Notes: a model not told the origin generated them from the sequence alone. A stretch of DNA of 64,000 nt from Dyadobacter sp. CY261 (GCF_021440085.1 NZ_JAKCPW010000004.1:434001-498000); one strand, 5' to 3'; shown: positions 7,814 through 16,298, counted from the first letter of the stretch. Made by a program: numbers and translations.

Positions 7814-9367
7814 TCAAAAAGAATAGCGAACAGACCACGAAACACCGTACAAATAAGGGTGTGAATCCAGGCTTTGATTAGATTTGAAACCCGAAGAAAC
7901 AGCCTTTTGGTACGAACCTGTAAGGTTAGCGCCCCAGTTCGAAGAAAGTTTATAATTCAATCTCAATCCGGTTGTAGCGGCCCAATTCATACCACGATAA
8001 ATCTCATCGCTGGCGGTTGTCCTGATAATATCTCCTGATGCAGATTCCAATTCATTGGCCAAAAAGAAATTCGCCATGATTCCGCCCAATAGCGAGTAAC
8101 TGAATTTCTTATCAGCATTTAATGTAAATCCAGCCTGAACGGGCAATTGTAAATACTGGTAATTATTGCTCACTTTCTTGGCTACATCAATATACAAGGC
8201 GCCGTTCGTGAAGTTGGCTGCCTTGTCGGCATTAGCCGCAGCGGGTAATCCTGCCAACGCATTTTCCAAGACGTTTGCAGCGGCGCTGTTGTAAGCATTC
8301 AAAACGTACCCTCCACCTTCATAAGCCGAATTTCCACGGAGATAACTGATACCCGTTTCAACAGACCAGTGTTTCGACAGCCGCACGCCGCCCTGTGTCT
8401 GCACCGCATAGGACGCCCGTGCTTCACTGGATCCGGTTACCGACCGTCTCTGACTGACCGATTGAGCCGAGAAAGCCATCGGCGCTTCTTTTAGCTGTAC
8501 ATCGGGGTTGAATGATGCCGGCATGACCCCTATTCCGGCATAATATTCTTTGGGTTTCGAAGCTTTTACAGGTTCCTCAATCCGTATCTCTGGACGGAAG
8601 AAAACGATACGCTTCTGTACATAAATATCCAGATCACTGTATGGCAAGGAAGCCAGAAGTTGTGCCGATATCGGTTGATTTTCATTCACAGCCGCCGCGG
8701 CATTACTATTGCCCGCAATTTTTGACGACGCAATACCTGATGTCAATGGATTTGAGATATTTGTTTCAACAGCCACCTCATTTATGCCATCTTTCGTCAA
8801 TACATTTTGGGGAATATCAGCAGTCGCAAGGTTGGTAGTTTCCAAAACAGGCTCTTTGGCTTTACTGAATGAATTTAACGGCTTTTGAGCAGAAACAGTC
8901 GCATTGTATCTGGCAGCGATATCCACTTTGCCCGTGCCTGAAATCCCAATTTTTGAATTCTCCAAGTTCGGCTCACCTGCTTTGGCGGGTTCGATTTTAC
9001 TCTGAGGCGCAGATGCTAACTGATCGACATTTTGGTCTTCGTTCACCTTAGATCTTTCCGTTATCAATTCCTGACCCTCAGAGGATGATTTCTGAACCGG
9101 CTTCGTATTGGCAGCTACTTGTACCTTCTCATCTTTTACACCAGAATACCACAAACCGCCGCCAACAAGCAATAATGCGGCAATGGATGCTGCGGCATAC
9201 CACATTTTCGGCGATTGCCACCACAGCGGAACCACTTTTTCCTGTCCCTTATCAAGATGCGCTTCTATGCTCGCCCACACAGCTGGTGGGGGAGTTTCAG
9301 AAGCCTCCTGCAAGGCCCTTCTCCACTGATCTTCAAAACCGTTTATGTTGGACGGATCCATCATCAA
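7814..9367 (-). CDS. Membrane-anchored beta-barrel/anti-sigma-like protein
   Basis: A 517-residue protein. Residues 1-52 are cytoplasmic-like and hydrophilic, containing ALQEASETPPPAVWASIEAHL, a segment common to Bacteroidota proteins encoded after ECF sigma factors. One membrane helix follows (MWYAAASIAALLLVGGGLWYSG region). A long Ser/Ala/Gln-rich low-complexity linker leads to a C-terminal domain of about 230 residues resembling an outer-membrane beta-barrel (SVETGISYLRG; ends SWSVRYSF). The start lies within the sigma-factor gene (35-base overlap), so the two are co-translated. A reasonable reading is an anti-sigma factor that senses the envelope through its barrel domain, but this is inferred. 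Several Met codons (9367, 9364, 9361) could be the start. Confidence 0.7.
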   Translation of the reverse strand: MMMDPSNINGFEDQWRRALQEASETPPPAVWASIEAHLDKGQEKVVPLWWQSPKMWYAAASIAALLLVGGGLWYSGVKDEKVQVAANTKPVQKSSSEGQELITERSKVNEDQNVDQLASAPQSKIEPAKAGEPNLENSKIGISGTGKVDIAARYNATVSAQKPLNSFSKAKEPVLETTNLATADIPQNVLTKDGINEVAVETNISNPLTSGIASSKIAGNSNAAAAVNENQPISAQLLASLPYSDLDIYVQKRIVFFRPEIRIEEPVKASKPKEYYAGIGVMPASFNPDVQLKEAPMAFSAQSVSQRRSVTGSSEARASYAVQTQGGVRLSKHWSVETGISYLRGNSAYEGGGYVLNAYNSAAANVLENALAGLPAAANADKAANFTNGALYIDVAKKVSNNYQYLQLPVQAGFTLNADKKFSYSLLGGIMANFFLANELESASGDIIRTTASDEIYRGMNWAATTGLRLNYKLSSNWGANLTGSYQKAVSSGFKSNQSLDSHPYLYGVSWSVRYSF

Positions 9368-9902
9368 ATCTTTTTTCTTTGTTCAATTTTTGTTGAAGCA
9401 ACATCCTCGCCCGCGAGTACTGCGACTTGGAAGTTCCTTCGGAGATACCCAACATCTGGGCGATCTCATTGTGCTGATAACCCTCAATCGCGTAGAGATT
9501 GAAGATTGTCTGGCAACCCGGTGGAAGTTCTTGTATCATTCCCAGCAATTGCTGCATTTGGAAATTGCCCAGCGTAAACTCCCGATCGGCCACACCATTA
9601 TGGTGTATATCTATGTCATCCAGCTCTTTCAGGTATTTCTGCTGCCGCAAATGGTTCAATGCGGTATTAACTACCACCGACCTGAGCCAGTATTCCAGCG
9701 GGCTGTCATTCCTGAATGAATCTATATTTTCGTAAATTTTGATGAAGGCGTCCTGCAACACATCCTCCGCGTCCGCGCGGTTTTTTGTGTACCGCATGCA
9801 AATAGCGAACAACTTGCCCCCAAAAACATCGTATAGCTGTTTCTGGGCGACCCGGTTGCGCTGCTTGCAGCCTTTCACCAATTCCTGTTCGTTAAACGTC
9901 AT
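9333..9902 (-). CDS. ECF-type RNA polymerase sigma factor
   Basis: A 189-residue sigma-70 family protein. Region 2 is visible as YTKNRADAEDVLQDAFIKIY (-10 recognition and core binding) and region 4 as LPPGCQTIFNLYAIEGYQHN followed by EIAQMLGISEGTSKSQYSRA, the HTH binding the -35 element. There is no region 3 or 1, as in ECF factors. It overlaps the downstream membrane protein by 35 bases, which suggests that protein is its regulator. Nothing else in the window shows which genes it controls. Confidence 0.9.
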   Translation of the reverse strand: MTFNEQELVKGCKQRNRVAQKQLYDVFGGKLFAICMRYTKNRADAEDVLQDAFIKIYENIDSFRNDSPLEYWLRSVVVNTALNHLRQQKYLKELDDIDIHHNGVADREFTLGNFQMQQLLGMIQELPPGCQTIFNLYAIEGYQHNEIAQMLGISEGTSKSQYSRARMLLQQKLNKEKRFDDGSVQHKRF

Positions 9903-10148
9903 CCGAAGGTTAGGGGTGCTTCGTTCGGTTTGTAAATAAATTCAGCACCTCTACCCATATGATAGACGATTACTGTTGCGTTATGATCCGGCTTTCTATT
10001 TTCAAGCCGTCGTAAGAAGCATGACATACTCATTATCAAAATGGTTGGAACACTTTGAAAAACTATTGCCAATTGTTGGCTACTTTAAGCCAAGGAACTA
10101 ATCCGAAGCTCATATCCTTTAATGAATACAACCTAAAATCTATCGTCC

Positions 10149-10445
10149 ATGAGCCAATATATGGTTGAAATCCAGCTTCCGGCTGTCATGTCGGAAGATT
10201 TTACAGCGAAAATACCTGCTCAGAGAAAAAAGATTAATGAACTGATGGAGCAGGGAAGGCTGATGTCCTATGCTTTGTCTGATGATTACTCCAGACTCTG
10301 GTGCGTGGTAAGAGCGGAAAGTGAATTTGAAGTAATGTCTCTCGTTTCAGAATTTCCGCTAATCGACTATATGGATCCCAAAATAACCAAACTGATGTTT
10401 AACAATGTGGTCGCACTCCGGTTGCCCATGTTTTCTTTAAACTGA
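10149..10445 (+). CDS. Small ferredoxin-fold protein, muconolactone isomerase-like
   Basis: A 98-residue protein starting MSQYMVEIQLPAVMSEDF and ending LVSEFPLIDYMD followed by a conserved-looking LMFNNVVALRLPMFSLN tail. The pattern (beta strand, long helix with IPAQRKKINELMEQG, two strands, helix, strand) is that of dimeric alpha/beta-barrel proteins, and the C-terminal half resembles the muconolactone delta-isomerase-like family common in Bacteroidota. No catabolic genes surround it, so the isomerase activity itself is doubtful. It stands alone with its own terminator. Confidence 0.65.
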   Translation: MSQYMVEIQLPAVMSEDFTAKIPAQRKKINELMEQGRLMSYALSDDYSRLWCVVRAESEFEVMSLVSEFPLIDYMDPKITKLMFNNVVALRLPMFSLN

Positions 10446-10466
10446 CACTATTTAAAGACATTTGCT

Positions 10467-10496
10467 AAGCCCCTCTCTAAAAGGAAGGGGCTTTTC
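10467..10496 (+). terminator. Intrinsic terminator after the small ferredoxin-fold gene
   Basis: An 8-bp stem AAGCCCCT/AGGGGCTT with an 11-base loop followed by TTTT, starting 21 bases after the stop codon at 10445. It may also serve the convergent minus-strand gene. Confidence 0.75.
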
Positions 10497-10509
10497 TATT
10501 TATCGTAGA

Positions 10510-10995
10510 TCAGAGTTTTCGAGTGATCAGGGCTGCAATTCTCTGCAAATGTTCCTGATCCGTTTTATTGAAATCGTCTAGCTGATCACTGTCTACGTCC
10601 AGCACCATCGCTACCGTTCCATTCCTGTGAAATACAGGCACCACGATTTCCGATTGGGAAGCCGAACTGCACGCGATATGACCAGGAAACCGATCGACGT
10701 CCGGAACAATAATAGTCTCAGCACGTGAGTAGCTCGCGCCGCATACGCCTTTATGGAACGGTATACGTGTACACGCAATAGGTCCCTGGAACGGCCCCAA
10801 CACCAGCTGTCCTTCTTTTACCAGGTAAAATCCTATCCAAAAAAAACCAAAAGCTTCCTTTAAAACCGCTGTTATATTCGCGAGGTTAGCAGTAAGATCA
10901 CTTTCGTCAGCTATCAAAGCCTCTATTTGAGGAAAAAGTGTTTCGTAAACTTCCGCTCTATTTGTACCTGTTGGTATATATAATGTTTCCGCCAT
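10510..10995 (-). CDS. Free methionine-(R)-sulfoxide reductase (GAF domain)
   Basis: The start is set at MAETLYIPTG (ATG at 10995); the frame opens 18 bases further upstream but with an unlikely prefix. The 161-residue GAF-domain protein has the diagnostic stretches GPFQGPIACTRIPFHKGVCG and FPGHIACSS. Cys75, Cys85 and Cys109 have the same spacing (10 and 24) as the three cysteines of the E. coli enzyme (84, 94, 118). The enzyme reduces free methionine-(R)-sulfoxide using thioredoxin. It is cytoplasmic, and it is transcribed divergently from purU across a 144-base gap. Confidence 0.92.
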   Translation of the reverse strand: MAETLYIPTGTNRAEVYETLFPQIEALIADESDLTANLANITAVLKEAFGFFWIGFYLVKEGQLVLGPFQGPIACTRIPFHKGVCGASYSRAETIIVPDVDRFPGHIACSSASQSEIVVPVFHRNGTVAMVLDVDSDQLDDFNKTDQEHLQRIAALITRKL

Positions 10996-11066
10996 AATTG
11001 AAATACATATCAATTCTCAGGTAACACAGATGCCATTTGAATAGTTACAGATCCCTGTTAAAATGC

Positions 11067-11107
11067 GCTCAATTTGAGCAGTTAAACAGCGCCGTCTGCT
11101 ATATTTG
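11067..11107 (+). promoter_or_regulatory. Promoter of purU with an embedded inverted repeat
   Basis: TATATTTG at 11100-11107 is an exact -7 box (TAnnTTTG), 33 bases before the purU ATG. A TTTG lies 23 bases upstream (11073-11076), inside a short inverted repeat GCTCAATTTGAGC at 11067-11079 (6-bp arms around one base) that could be an operator. Confidence 0.45.
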
Positions 11108-11139
11108 GAATTCATTAAAGTTACAGGCAAACCTCCCTA

Positions 11140-11973
11140 ATGAGTCAAAGACATATTTTATTAATGGACGGTCCTGATCACAAGGGTTTGATCTACCATG
11201 TTACCCGTATTCTTTTTGCCCATAATCAGAATATCATCAGCAACGACGAATATGTAAGCCCCTCACGCTATTTCTTCATGCGAACGGAATTTGAGGGAGA
11301 TGCTGATATTACTGAGTTGCTGAATGCCTTACAATCAGAGCTACCGGCGGGACTAAACCTCCGCATTAACCCGAAAAAGAACAAAGATATCGTCCTGATG
11401 GTTACGAGGGAGCATCACTGTTTGGGCGAATTGCTTATCAGATATGCTTTCAACGAGCTGGATGCTACTATTTTGGCGGTTGTCAGCAACTATAATTCGT
11501 TGCAACCGCTTGTAGGCAAATTCGGGATACCTTTTCATTATATATCCCATGAGAACAAAACCCGCGAAGAGCATGAGGAGGCGATTCTGAGAACGCTCGA
11601 TATTTATCGACCCGACTACGTTGTGCTAGCTAAATATATGCGCATTATCACGCCACAATTTGTCGACCGTTTCCCGAATCGGATCGTCAATATCCATCAT
11701 TCATTTTTACCGGCATTCATCGGGGCAAACCCATATCGGCAGGCTTATGAACGCGGCGTGAAAATTATTGGAGCAACCGCGCATTTTGTTAACAACGACC
11801 TGGATGAAGGCCCGATCATCGCGCAGGATGTAAAGGAAGTAGATCACAAACTGACCGCTTCGGATATGGCTACTTTGGGAAAAGACACAGAAAAGGCGGT
11901 GCTTTCAAAAGCATTGAAGCTAGTTTTCAACGACCGTGTTTTCATCCATCATAACCGCACCATTATCCTGTAA
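11140..11973 (+). CDS. purU: Formyltetrahydrofolate deformylase PurU
   Basis: A 277-residue protein with an N-terminal ACT domain (about residues 5-80; LLMDGPDHKGLIYHVTRIL) and a C-terminal formyl-transferase domain. The latter has LAKYMRIITPQFVDRF, the catalytic NIHHSFLPAF with HHS, and the final Asp motif DLDEGPIIAQDV. PurU hydrolyses 10-formyl-THF to formate and THF, feeding PurT and balancing one-carbon pools. Its length matches the family (about 280). It is monocistronic with its own promoter and a strong terminator. Confidence 0.95.
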   Translation: MSQRHILLMDGPDHKGLIYHVTRILFAHNQNIISNDEYVSPSRYFFMRTEFEGDADITELLNALQSELPAGLNLRINPKKNKDIVLMVTREHHCLGELLIRYAFNELDATILAVVSNYNSLQPLVGKFGIPFHYISHENKTREEHEEAILRTLDIYRPDYVVLAKYMRIITPQFVDRFPNRIVNIHHSFLPAFIGANPYRQAYERGVKIIGATAHFVNNDLDEGPIIAQDVKEVDHKLTASDMATLGKDTEKAVLSKALKLVFNDRVFIHHNRTIIL

Positions 11974-11980
11974 AACAAAG

Positions 11981-12015
11981 AAAAAGCCCTTAGTCAGAAT
12001 CACCGAGGGCTTTTT
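11981..12015. terminator. Bidirectional terminator between purU and leuA
   Basis: A 10-bp perfect stem AAAAAGCCCT/AGGGCTTTTT with a 15-base loop. It has a T run on both strands, so it can end purU (8 bases after its stop) and the convergent leu transcript. Confidence 0.85.
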
Positions 12016-12114
12016 GCAATCTGATGGATGTTATTGAATGTGTAATCTTACAAAAAATTCTTTAAAACATCAAATTCAGATTCAAGCTGTTAACTATTTC
12101 TAAGGATATTCTAA

Positions 12115-13269
12115 TTAAACTGTCTCTGCTGTACGCACCAACTCAACCAGATCTCCATCGTTCACTTCTTTTTTGACATCAGCTACTTCCAGGAACCTTG
12201 TGTAGAGTTCATCCAGGACAGGTTTCTCAAAACTAAAGCCCAGTAATTCCAAACGATGCTTCAATGCATGGCGTCCACTGCGGGCAGTCAGTACAATGTC
12301 TGATTTATCAACGCCCACATCATGCGGGTTCATAATTTCGTAGTTCAGATTATTTTTCAAGAATCCGTCCTGATGGATACCCGATGAATGCGCGAATGCA
12401 TTACGACCAACAATTGCCTTGTTAGCCTGTACGGGCATACGCATCATTTTGGAAACCAGCTGGCTGGTTGGATAGATGTGCTGTGTGTTAATACCCGTTT
12501 CCAGACCCAACTCCTGATGCACTTTCAAAGCCATTACCACCTCTTCCAACGAAGTATTACCTGCACGTTCGCCGATCCCGTTGATGGTCACCTCTACCTG
12601 ACGTGCCCCCGCGTTGATACCTGCAATGGAGTTTGCCGTTGCCAGGCCAAGGTCATTATGGCAGTGAATCGAAATGGTCGCTTTATGAATGTTCGAGACG
12701 TGTTCGAAAATGTATTTGATCTTGTTGCCGTATTCGTCCGGTAAGCAGTAACCCGTCGTATCCGGGATGTTTACAACCGTTGCGCCAGCGCCAATCACCG
12801 CTTCCACCAATTGGGAAAGGAACATGAGGTCGGCACGGCCTGCATCTTCGCAGTAAAATTCTACGTCTTCTACTTTCGTTTTAGCATATTTCGTAGCCGC
12901 GATAGCTCTTTCAATAATTTTCTCACGGGTGGTATTGAACTTATGCTGGATATGAATATCGGAAGAACCAATGCCGGTGTGGATACGTGCCCGCTGTGCA
13001 TACTGTAATGCTTCGGCAGCAGCGTCGATATCACCCTGCACGGCACGCGAAAGCGCGCAGATAATGGGCTCACGCACTGCTTTGGAAATTTCTACCACTG
13101 AACGAAAATCCCCGGGACTTGAAACCGGGAAACCGGCTTCGATAATGTCTACCCCCAGCTTTTCGAGTTGTGTGGCAACAACAATCTTTTCTTCTGTGGT
13201 CAATTGGCTGCCCGGCACTTGCTCGCCGTCTCGTAAAGTAGTGTCGAAGATCTGAACTCGATTACTCAT
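12115..13269 (-). CDS. leuA: 2-Isopropylmalate synthase, short form without regulatory domain
   Basis: A 384-residue HMG-CoA-lyase-fold enzyme that condenses acetyl-CoA with 2-ketoisovalerate, the first step of leucine synthesis. It starts with [20 protein letters not shown]; the catalytic Arg-Asp pair of LRDGEQ and the metal-binding [12 protein letters not shown] are present, as is NGIGERAGN. At 384 residues it stops after the catalytic and linker regions and lacks the C-terminal LeuA dimerisation/leucine-binding domain of the roughly 520-residue E. coli-type enzyme. This short form is usual in Bacteroidota. It is the last gene of the leu cluster, separated from leuB by a 262-base gap that holds a leader peptide and attenuator. 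Without the allosteric domain, leucine control may rest on that attenuator. Confidence 0.93.
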   Translation of the reverse strand: MSNRVQIFDTTLRDGEQVPGSQLTTEEKIVVATQLEKLGVDIIEAGFPVSSPGDFRSVVEISKAVREPIICALSRAVQGDIDAAAEALQYAQRARIHTGIGSSDIHIQHKFNTTREKIIERAIAATKYAKTKVEDVEFYCEDAGRADLMFLSQLVEAVIGAGATVVNIPDTTGYCLPDEYGNKIKYIFEHVSNIHKATISIHCHNDLGLATANSIAGINAGARQVEVTINGIGERAGNTSLEEVVMALKVHQELGLETGINTQHIYPTSQLVSKMMRMPVQANKAIVGRNAFAHSSGIHQDGFLKNNLNYEIMNPHDVGVDKSDIVLTARSGRHALKHRLELLGFSFEKPVLDELYTRFLEVADVKKEVNDGDLVELVRTAETV

Positions 13270-13325
13270 TGGTGGGTATTAATTTTTTTATGGGACACGA
13301 ATTTAACAATATTTCAAGCAATATA

Positions 13326-13382
13326 AAACCCTTTCCGTGTCAGGGAAAGGGTTTGAGAACTTGTCAAAACATAACCCTTCCC
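13326..13382 (-). promoter_or_regulatory. Attenuator of leuA: terminator and competing antiterminator
   Basis: On the minus strand an 11-bp perfect stem (13344-13354 with 13326-13336, 7-base loop) is followed by TTTTATATT, forming a terminator 57 bases before leuA. The segment GGGAAGGGTT (13373-13382), starting 4 bases after the leader stop codon, can pair with 10 bases of the terminator's upstream arm (13343-13353) with one bulged base, which would block termination. A leader-coding segment ATAACC (13416-13421) can in turn pair with 13371-13376. These are the 1:2, 2:3 and 3:4 structures of classical attenuation. Pairings were found by eye; energies were not computed. Confidence 0.7.
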
Positions 13383-13386
13383 GGTT

Positions 13387-13434
13387 TCACGGTATTCTTT
13401 GAAGGAGAATAAAGAGGTTATTTTGCTGGCTCAT
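13387..13434 (-). CDS. Leader peptide of the leuA attenuator
   Basis: A 15-codon ORF, MSQQNNLFILLQRIP, ending at a TGA at 13389-13387. It has three leucine codons (CTC, CTC, CTT at positions 7, 10, 11), two isoleucines and one phenylalanine. A ribosome stalled at the leucine codons would cover the ATAACC segment and free the antiterminator strand; one that reaches the stop would cover the antiterminator strand and let the terminator form. This geometry, more than the modest leucine count, supports the call. A Bacteroidota-type promoter upstream is not clear. Confidence 0.65.
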   Translation of the reverse strand: MSQQNNLFILLQRIP

Positions 13435-13531
13435 CCGATGCTGCGAAATTTCGCTGGCCGCGAGTTTCTTCTGCAAAGAAAGCACAAGTTTTGATTGCAA
13501 CAAATATTGTTTGGCAAAACTTTGATATTTT

Positions 13532-14602
13532 TCAAATTCTTTTCAAAAGCTCTGCACCAGCGGCTTCCGTGTTCAAAACCTTGTCCGCCGGGGTCGACGC
13601 GTCGGCAATGTCCTTCGTTCTGAAACCATCTTTCAGCAATTGGTCAACGGCCGAAATAATCGCATCCGATTCTTCTTTCAGACCAAATGAAATGTCGAGT
13701 AGTAACGCTGCGGAGAGTACCGATGCGAGGGGATTTGCAATGCCTTTGCCGGTAATATCATGCGCCGAGCCGTGGATCGGTTCGTAGACCCCCGTACTGT
13801 CACCCACAGACGCAGATGCGAGCATTCCCATCGATCCCGCGATTTGGCTCGCCTCGTCGGTAAGGATGTCTCCAAACAAGTTAGCGGTTACCACCACGTC
13901 GAAACGGCGGGGATCTTTGATAAGCATCATGGCAGCCGAATCTACAAACTGGTGCTCAACGGTAACATCAGGATATTCAGGAGCCAATGCCTGGATCACC
14001 TCGCGCCACAAACGGCTCGTTTCCAGAACATTCGCCTTGTCCACAGAACAGAGACGTTTCCCGCGTGTACGGGCAGCTTCGAATGCCTTGCGGCCAATGC
14101 GCTCGACTTCGTAACGGCTGTATTCTGCAATGTCGTAAGCCGTGTCATTATCATTTTTACGGCCTTTTTCTCCAAAGTAAATGTCGCCTGTCAGTTCACG
14201 GAAAAATAGAATATCCGAACCTTTCAGAATTTCCGGACGGATGGAAGATGCGCCAAGCAGCTCGTCGAACAACTTGATCGGGCGAAGATTAGCATATAAA
14301 CCAAGCTCCTTGCGCATTTTCAGCAAACCTTGCTCGGGGCGTACTTTCGCGGTTGGATCATTGTCATATTTCGGGTGACCGACTGCTCCGAACAGGATAG
14401 CATCTGCAGCGCGCATTTTTTCAAGTGTCTCGTCGGGAAGGGGATTCCCTGTCGCTTCGATGGCAACGTGGCCCATCAGCGCTTCGTCATAAGTAAATTC
14501 GTGACCGAATTTCTCAGCAATTTTAACCAATACTGCCTTTCCTACCTCTGTAACTTCTTGTCCGATTCCGTCGCCCGGAACGATAAGGATATGCTTTTTC
14601 AT
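13532..14602 (-). CDS. leuB: 3-Isopropylmalate dehydrogenase LeuB
   Basis: A 356-residue member of the isocitrate/isopropylmalate dehydrogenase family. It has the substrate-binding block RPEQGLLKMRKELGLYANLR, the RELTGDIYFGE motif typical of LeuB, NAD-binding GDILTDEASQIAGSMGMLAS and the EPIHGSAHDITGKGIANP signature. It oxidises 3-isopropylmalate to 2-ketoisocaproate in leucine synthesis; in the citramalate route the same enzyme would oxidise (R)-3-methylmalate to 2-ketobutyrate. It sits directly after the citramalate synthase-like gene (50-base gap), in line with serving both routes. Confidence 0.95.
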   Translation of the reverse strand: MKKHILIVPGDGIGQEVTEVGKAVLVKIAEKFGHEFTYDEALMGHVAIEATGNPLPDETLEKMRAADAILFGAVGHPKYDNDPTAKVRPEQGLLKMRKELGLYANLRPIKLFDELLGASSIRPEILKGSDILFFRELTGDIYFGEKGRKNDNDTAYDIAEYSRYEVERIGRKAFEAARTRGKRLCSVDKANVLETSRLWREVIQALAPEYPDVTVEHQFVDSAAMMLIKDPRRFDVVVTANLFGDILTDEASQIAGSMGMLASASVGDSTGVYEPIHGSAHDITGKGIANPLASVLSAALLLDISFGLKEESDAIISAVDQLLKDGFRTKDIADASTPADKVLNTEAAGAELLKRI

Positions 14603-14652
14603 TAAGTGGTTTAATTGATAATCAATAAATTGAAAAAATGGAACACAATGGT

Positions 14653-16221
14653 TTACGACAATGCATCCGCTAATGGTTCGGGTGTGATCCTGTTTTCCGG
14701 AACGCCAATGAGGTTCAGCATTTTCTGCGTAGCCATGATCGCCGAAAACGTCTGATCCGAATCTAGGCCACGTGTCTTAACTTCCTTTCCGTGGATTTCC
14801 CAGGTAATGATCGTCTCACACAATGCGTCCGTTCTACCACCCGGTGGAATTCGCACGGTGTAGTCGGTTAGCATAGGCAAGCTGATGCATTTCTTTAAAT
14901 AGATCTTCTTCAAAGCATTCATAAATGCATCGTACTGGCCATCGCCCTGCGCATTTTCCTCGAAAACCTCCTCGCCAAAACGAATCTGCAATGTGGCGGA
15001 AGGTTTCAGGTTTTTGGAATGGGTTAGCACATAATTGGTGATCACGACCTTCTCTTCGATCGCATCACTGTCGAGAATATCGGAAATAATGTAGGGAAGA
15101 TCCTCCGGGGTAACCGCTTCCTTCCGGTCGCCAAGCTCGATGATCCGCTGTGTGACCTTTTTAAGATCACCGTCGGAAAGCGTAATGCCCAGGTCGCGCA
15201 GGTTGTTTTCGATGTTGGCTTTACCGGAGGTTTTACCCAATGCATACAAACGCTGACGACCGAAGCGCTCGGGCATCAATTTGCTGAAATACAGGTTGTT
15301 TTTCTTATCTCCATCGGCGTGAATACCGGCAGTTTGTGTAAAAACGCTCTCTCCGACAATCGGCTTATTAGCCGGAATGCGAATACCGGAGAACGTCTCC
15401 ACCAGCTTGCTGATCGAGTAAAGCGACCTTTCATTCACTGAAGTCGTGCATTCGGGCATGAGATCGTTCAAAACTGCGATCGTACTTGCAAGGGGTGCGT
15501 TACCTGTGCGCTCACCCATGCCATTGACGGTCAGGTGCAGGCCATGCGCGCCGGCACGAAGCGCTTCCATCACATTCGCTACGCTTAAATCGTAATCGTT
15601 ATGTGCGTGAAATTCAAAATGGTGACCGGGATACCGGTCCACAATTTCCTTCACGAATGCGTATGACTCGAAAGGCGTCAAAATACCCAGCGTGTCAGGC
15701 AGCAAAATACGTTTGACGGGCATTGTAGTAAGGAAATCGAGCGATTGAAACACATACTCGCGGGAGCTGCGCATTCCATTGCTCCAATCTTCAAGGTACA
15801 CATTGCATTCGATGCCCTTCGCTTCCGCCAGTTCAATTACATTCCGAATGTCTTCAAAATGCTCTTGTGGGGATTTTTTGAGCTGGTGGGTCAAATGGTT
15901 CAGCGACCCTTTTGTAAGAAGGTTCATTACTTTTGCCCCGGCCTGCACCATCCAGTTAATGGACGCGTCGCCGTCTACAAAAGTGAGAACTTCAATTTTA
16001 TCCAGAAAACCATTGTTTTTCGCCCAGTCGGTGATCTTCTTAACTGCCTGAAATTCACCTTCCGACACACGTGCCGAAGCTACTTCAATGCGGTCGACCT
16101 TCACTTCCTGTAAAAGGATCTGGGCAATGGTTAATTTTTCTGATGCAGAAAACGACACCCCGCTGGTTTGTTCACCATCGCGGAGTGTCGTATCCATTAT
16201 TTCAATATAGCGGCTGTTCAT
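14653..16221 (-). CDS. cimA: (R)-Citramalate synthase-like enzyme
   Basis: A 522-residue protein with the HMGL-like catalytic domain (residues about 5-275, [15 protein letters not shown]) and a C-terminal LeuA-type regulatory domain (about 385-515, RIPPGGRTDA). It is much closer to Leptospira CimA than to isopropylmalate synthase. The three residues that line the pyruvate pocket in the Leptospira enzyme (Leu81, Leu104, Tyr144) have counterparts Leu79 (IEVLTFVDG), Leu102 (MNLLTKGS) and Tyr142 (NVYLEDW); catalytic Arg14/Asp15 and the HAHNDYDLS metal site are intact. It should make citramalate from pyruvate and acetyl-CoA, which LeuCD and LeuB turn into 2-ketobutyrate for isoleucine. Databases often label such proteins simply as a second isopropylmalate synthase; the alignment here was made by eye. 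Confidence 0.8.
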   Translation of the reverse strand: MNSRYIEIMDTTLRDGEQTSGVSFSASEKLTIAQILLQEVKVDRIEVASARVSEGEFQAVKKITDWAKNNGFLDKIEVLTFVDGDASINWMVQAGAKVMNLLTKGSLNHLTHQLKKSPQEHFEDIRNVIELAEAKGIECNVYLEDWSNGMRSSREYVFQSLDFLTTMPVKRILLPDTLGILTPFESYAFVKEIVDRYPGHHFEFHAHNDYDLSVANVMEALRAGAHGLHLTVNGMGERTGNAPLASTIAVLNDLMPECTTSVNERSLYSISKLVETFSGIRIPANKPIVGESVFTQTAGIHADGDKKNNLYFSKLMPERFGRQRLYALGKTSGKANIENNLRDLGITLSDGDLKKVTQRIIELGDRKEAVTPEDLPYIISDILDSDAIEEKVVITNYVLTHSKNLKPSATLQIRFGEEVFEENAQGDGQYDAFMNALKKIYLKKCISLPMLTDYTVRIPPGGRTDALCETIITWEIHGKEVKTRGLDSDQTFSAIMATQKMLNLIGVPENRITPEPLADALS

Positions 16222-16231
16222 AGGCGTTCAA

Positions 16232-16298
16232 CCGTCGGTGCTCTGGCGGTCGGCGGTCAGAAACTCGGTTTCGACAGCCGACTGCCGATGACCGACAG
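16232..16298. repeat. Imperfect inverted repeat with heptad units between leuD and cimA
   Basis: The 81-base leuD-cimA gap is rich in CGGTCGG/CCGAC heptads. The left arm (16232-16260) and right arm (16272-16298) are imperfect inverted copies around about 12 bases (AAACTCGGTTTC), so the RNA could form a long hairpin. It may be a processing element or a dispersed intergenic repeat. Confidence 0.45.
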
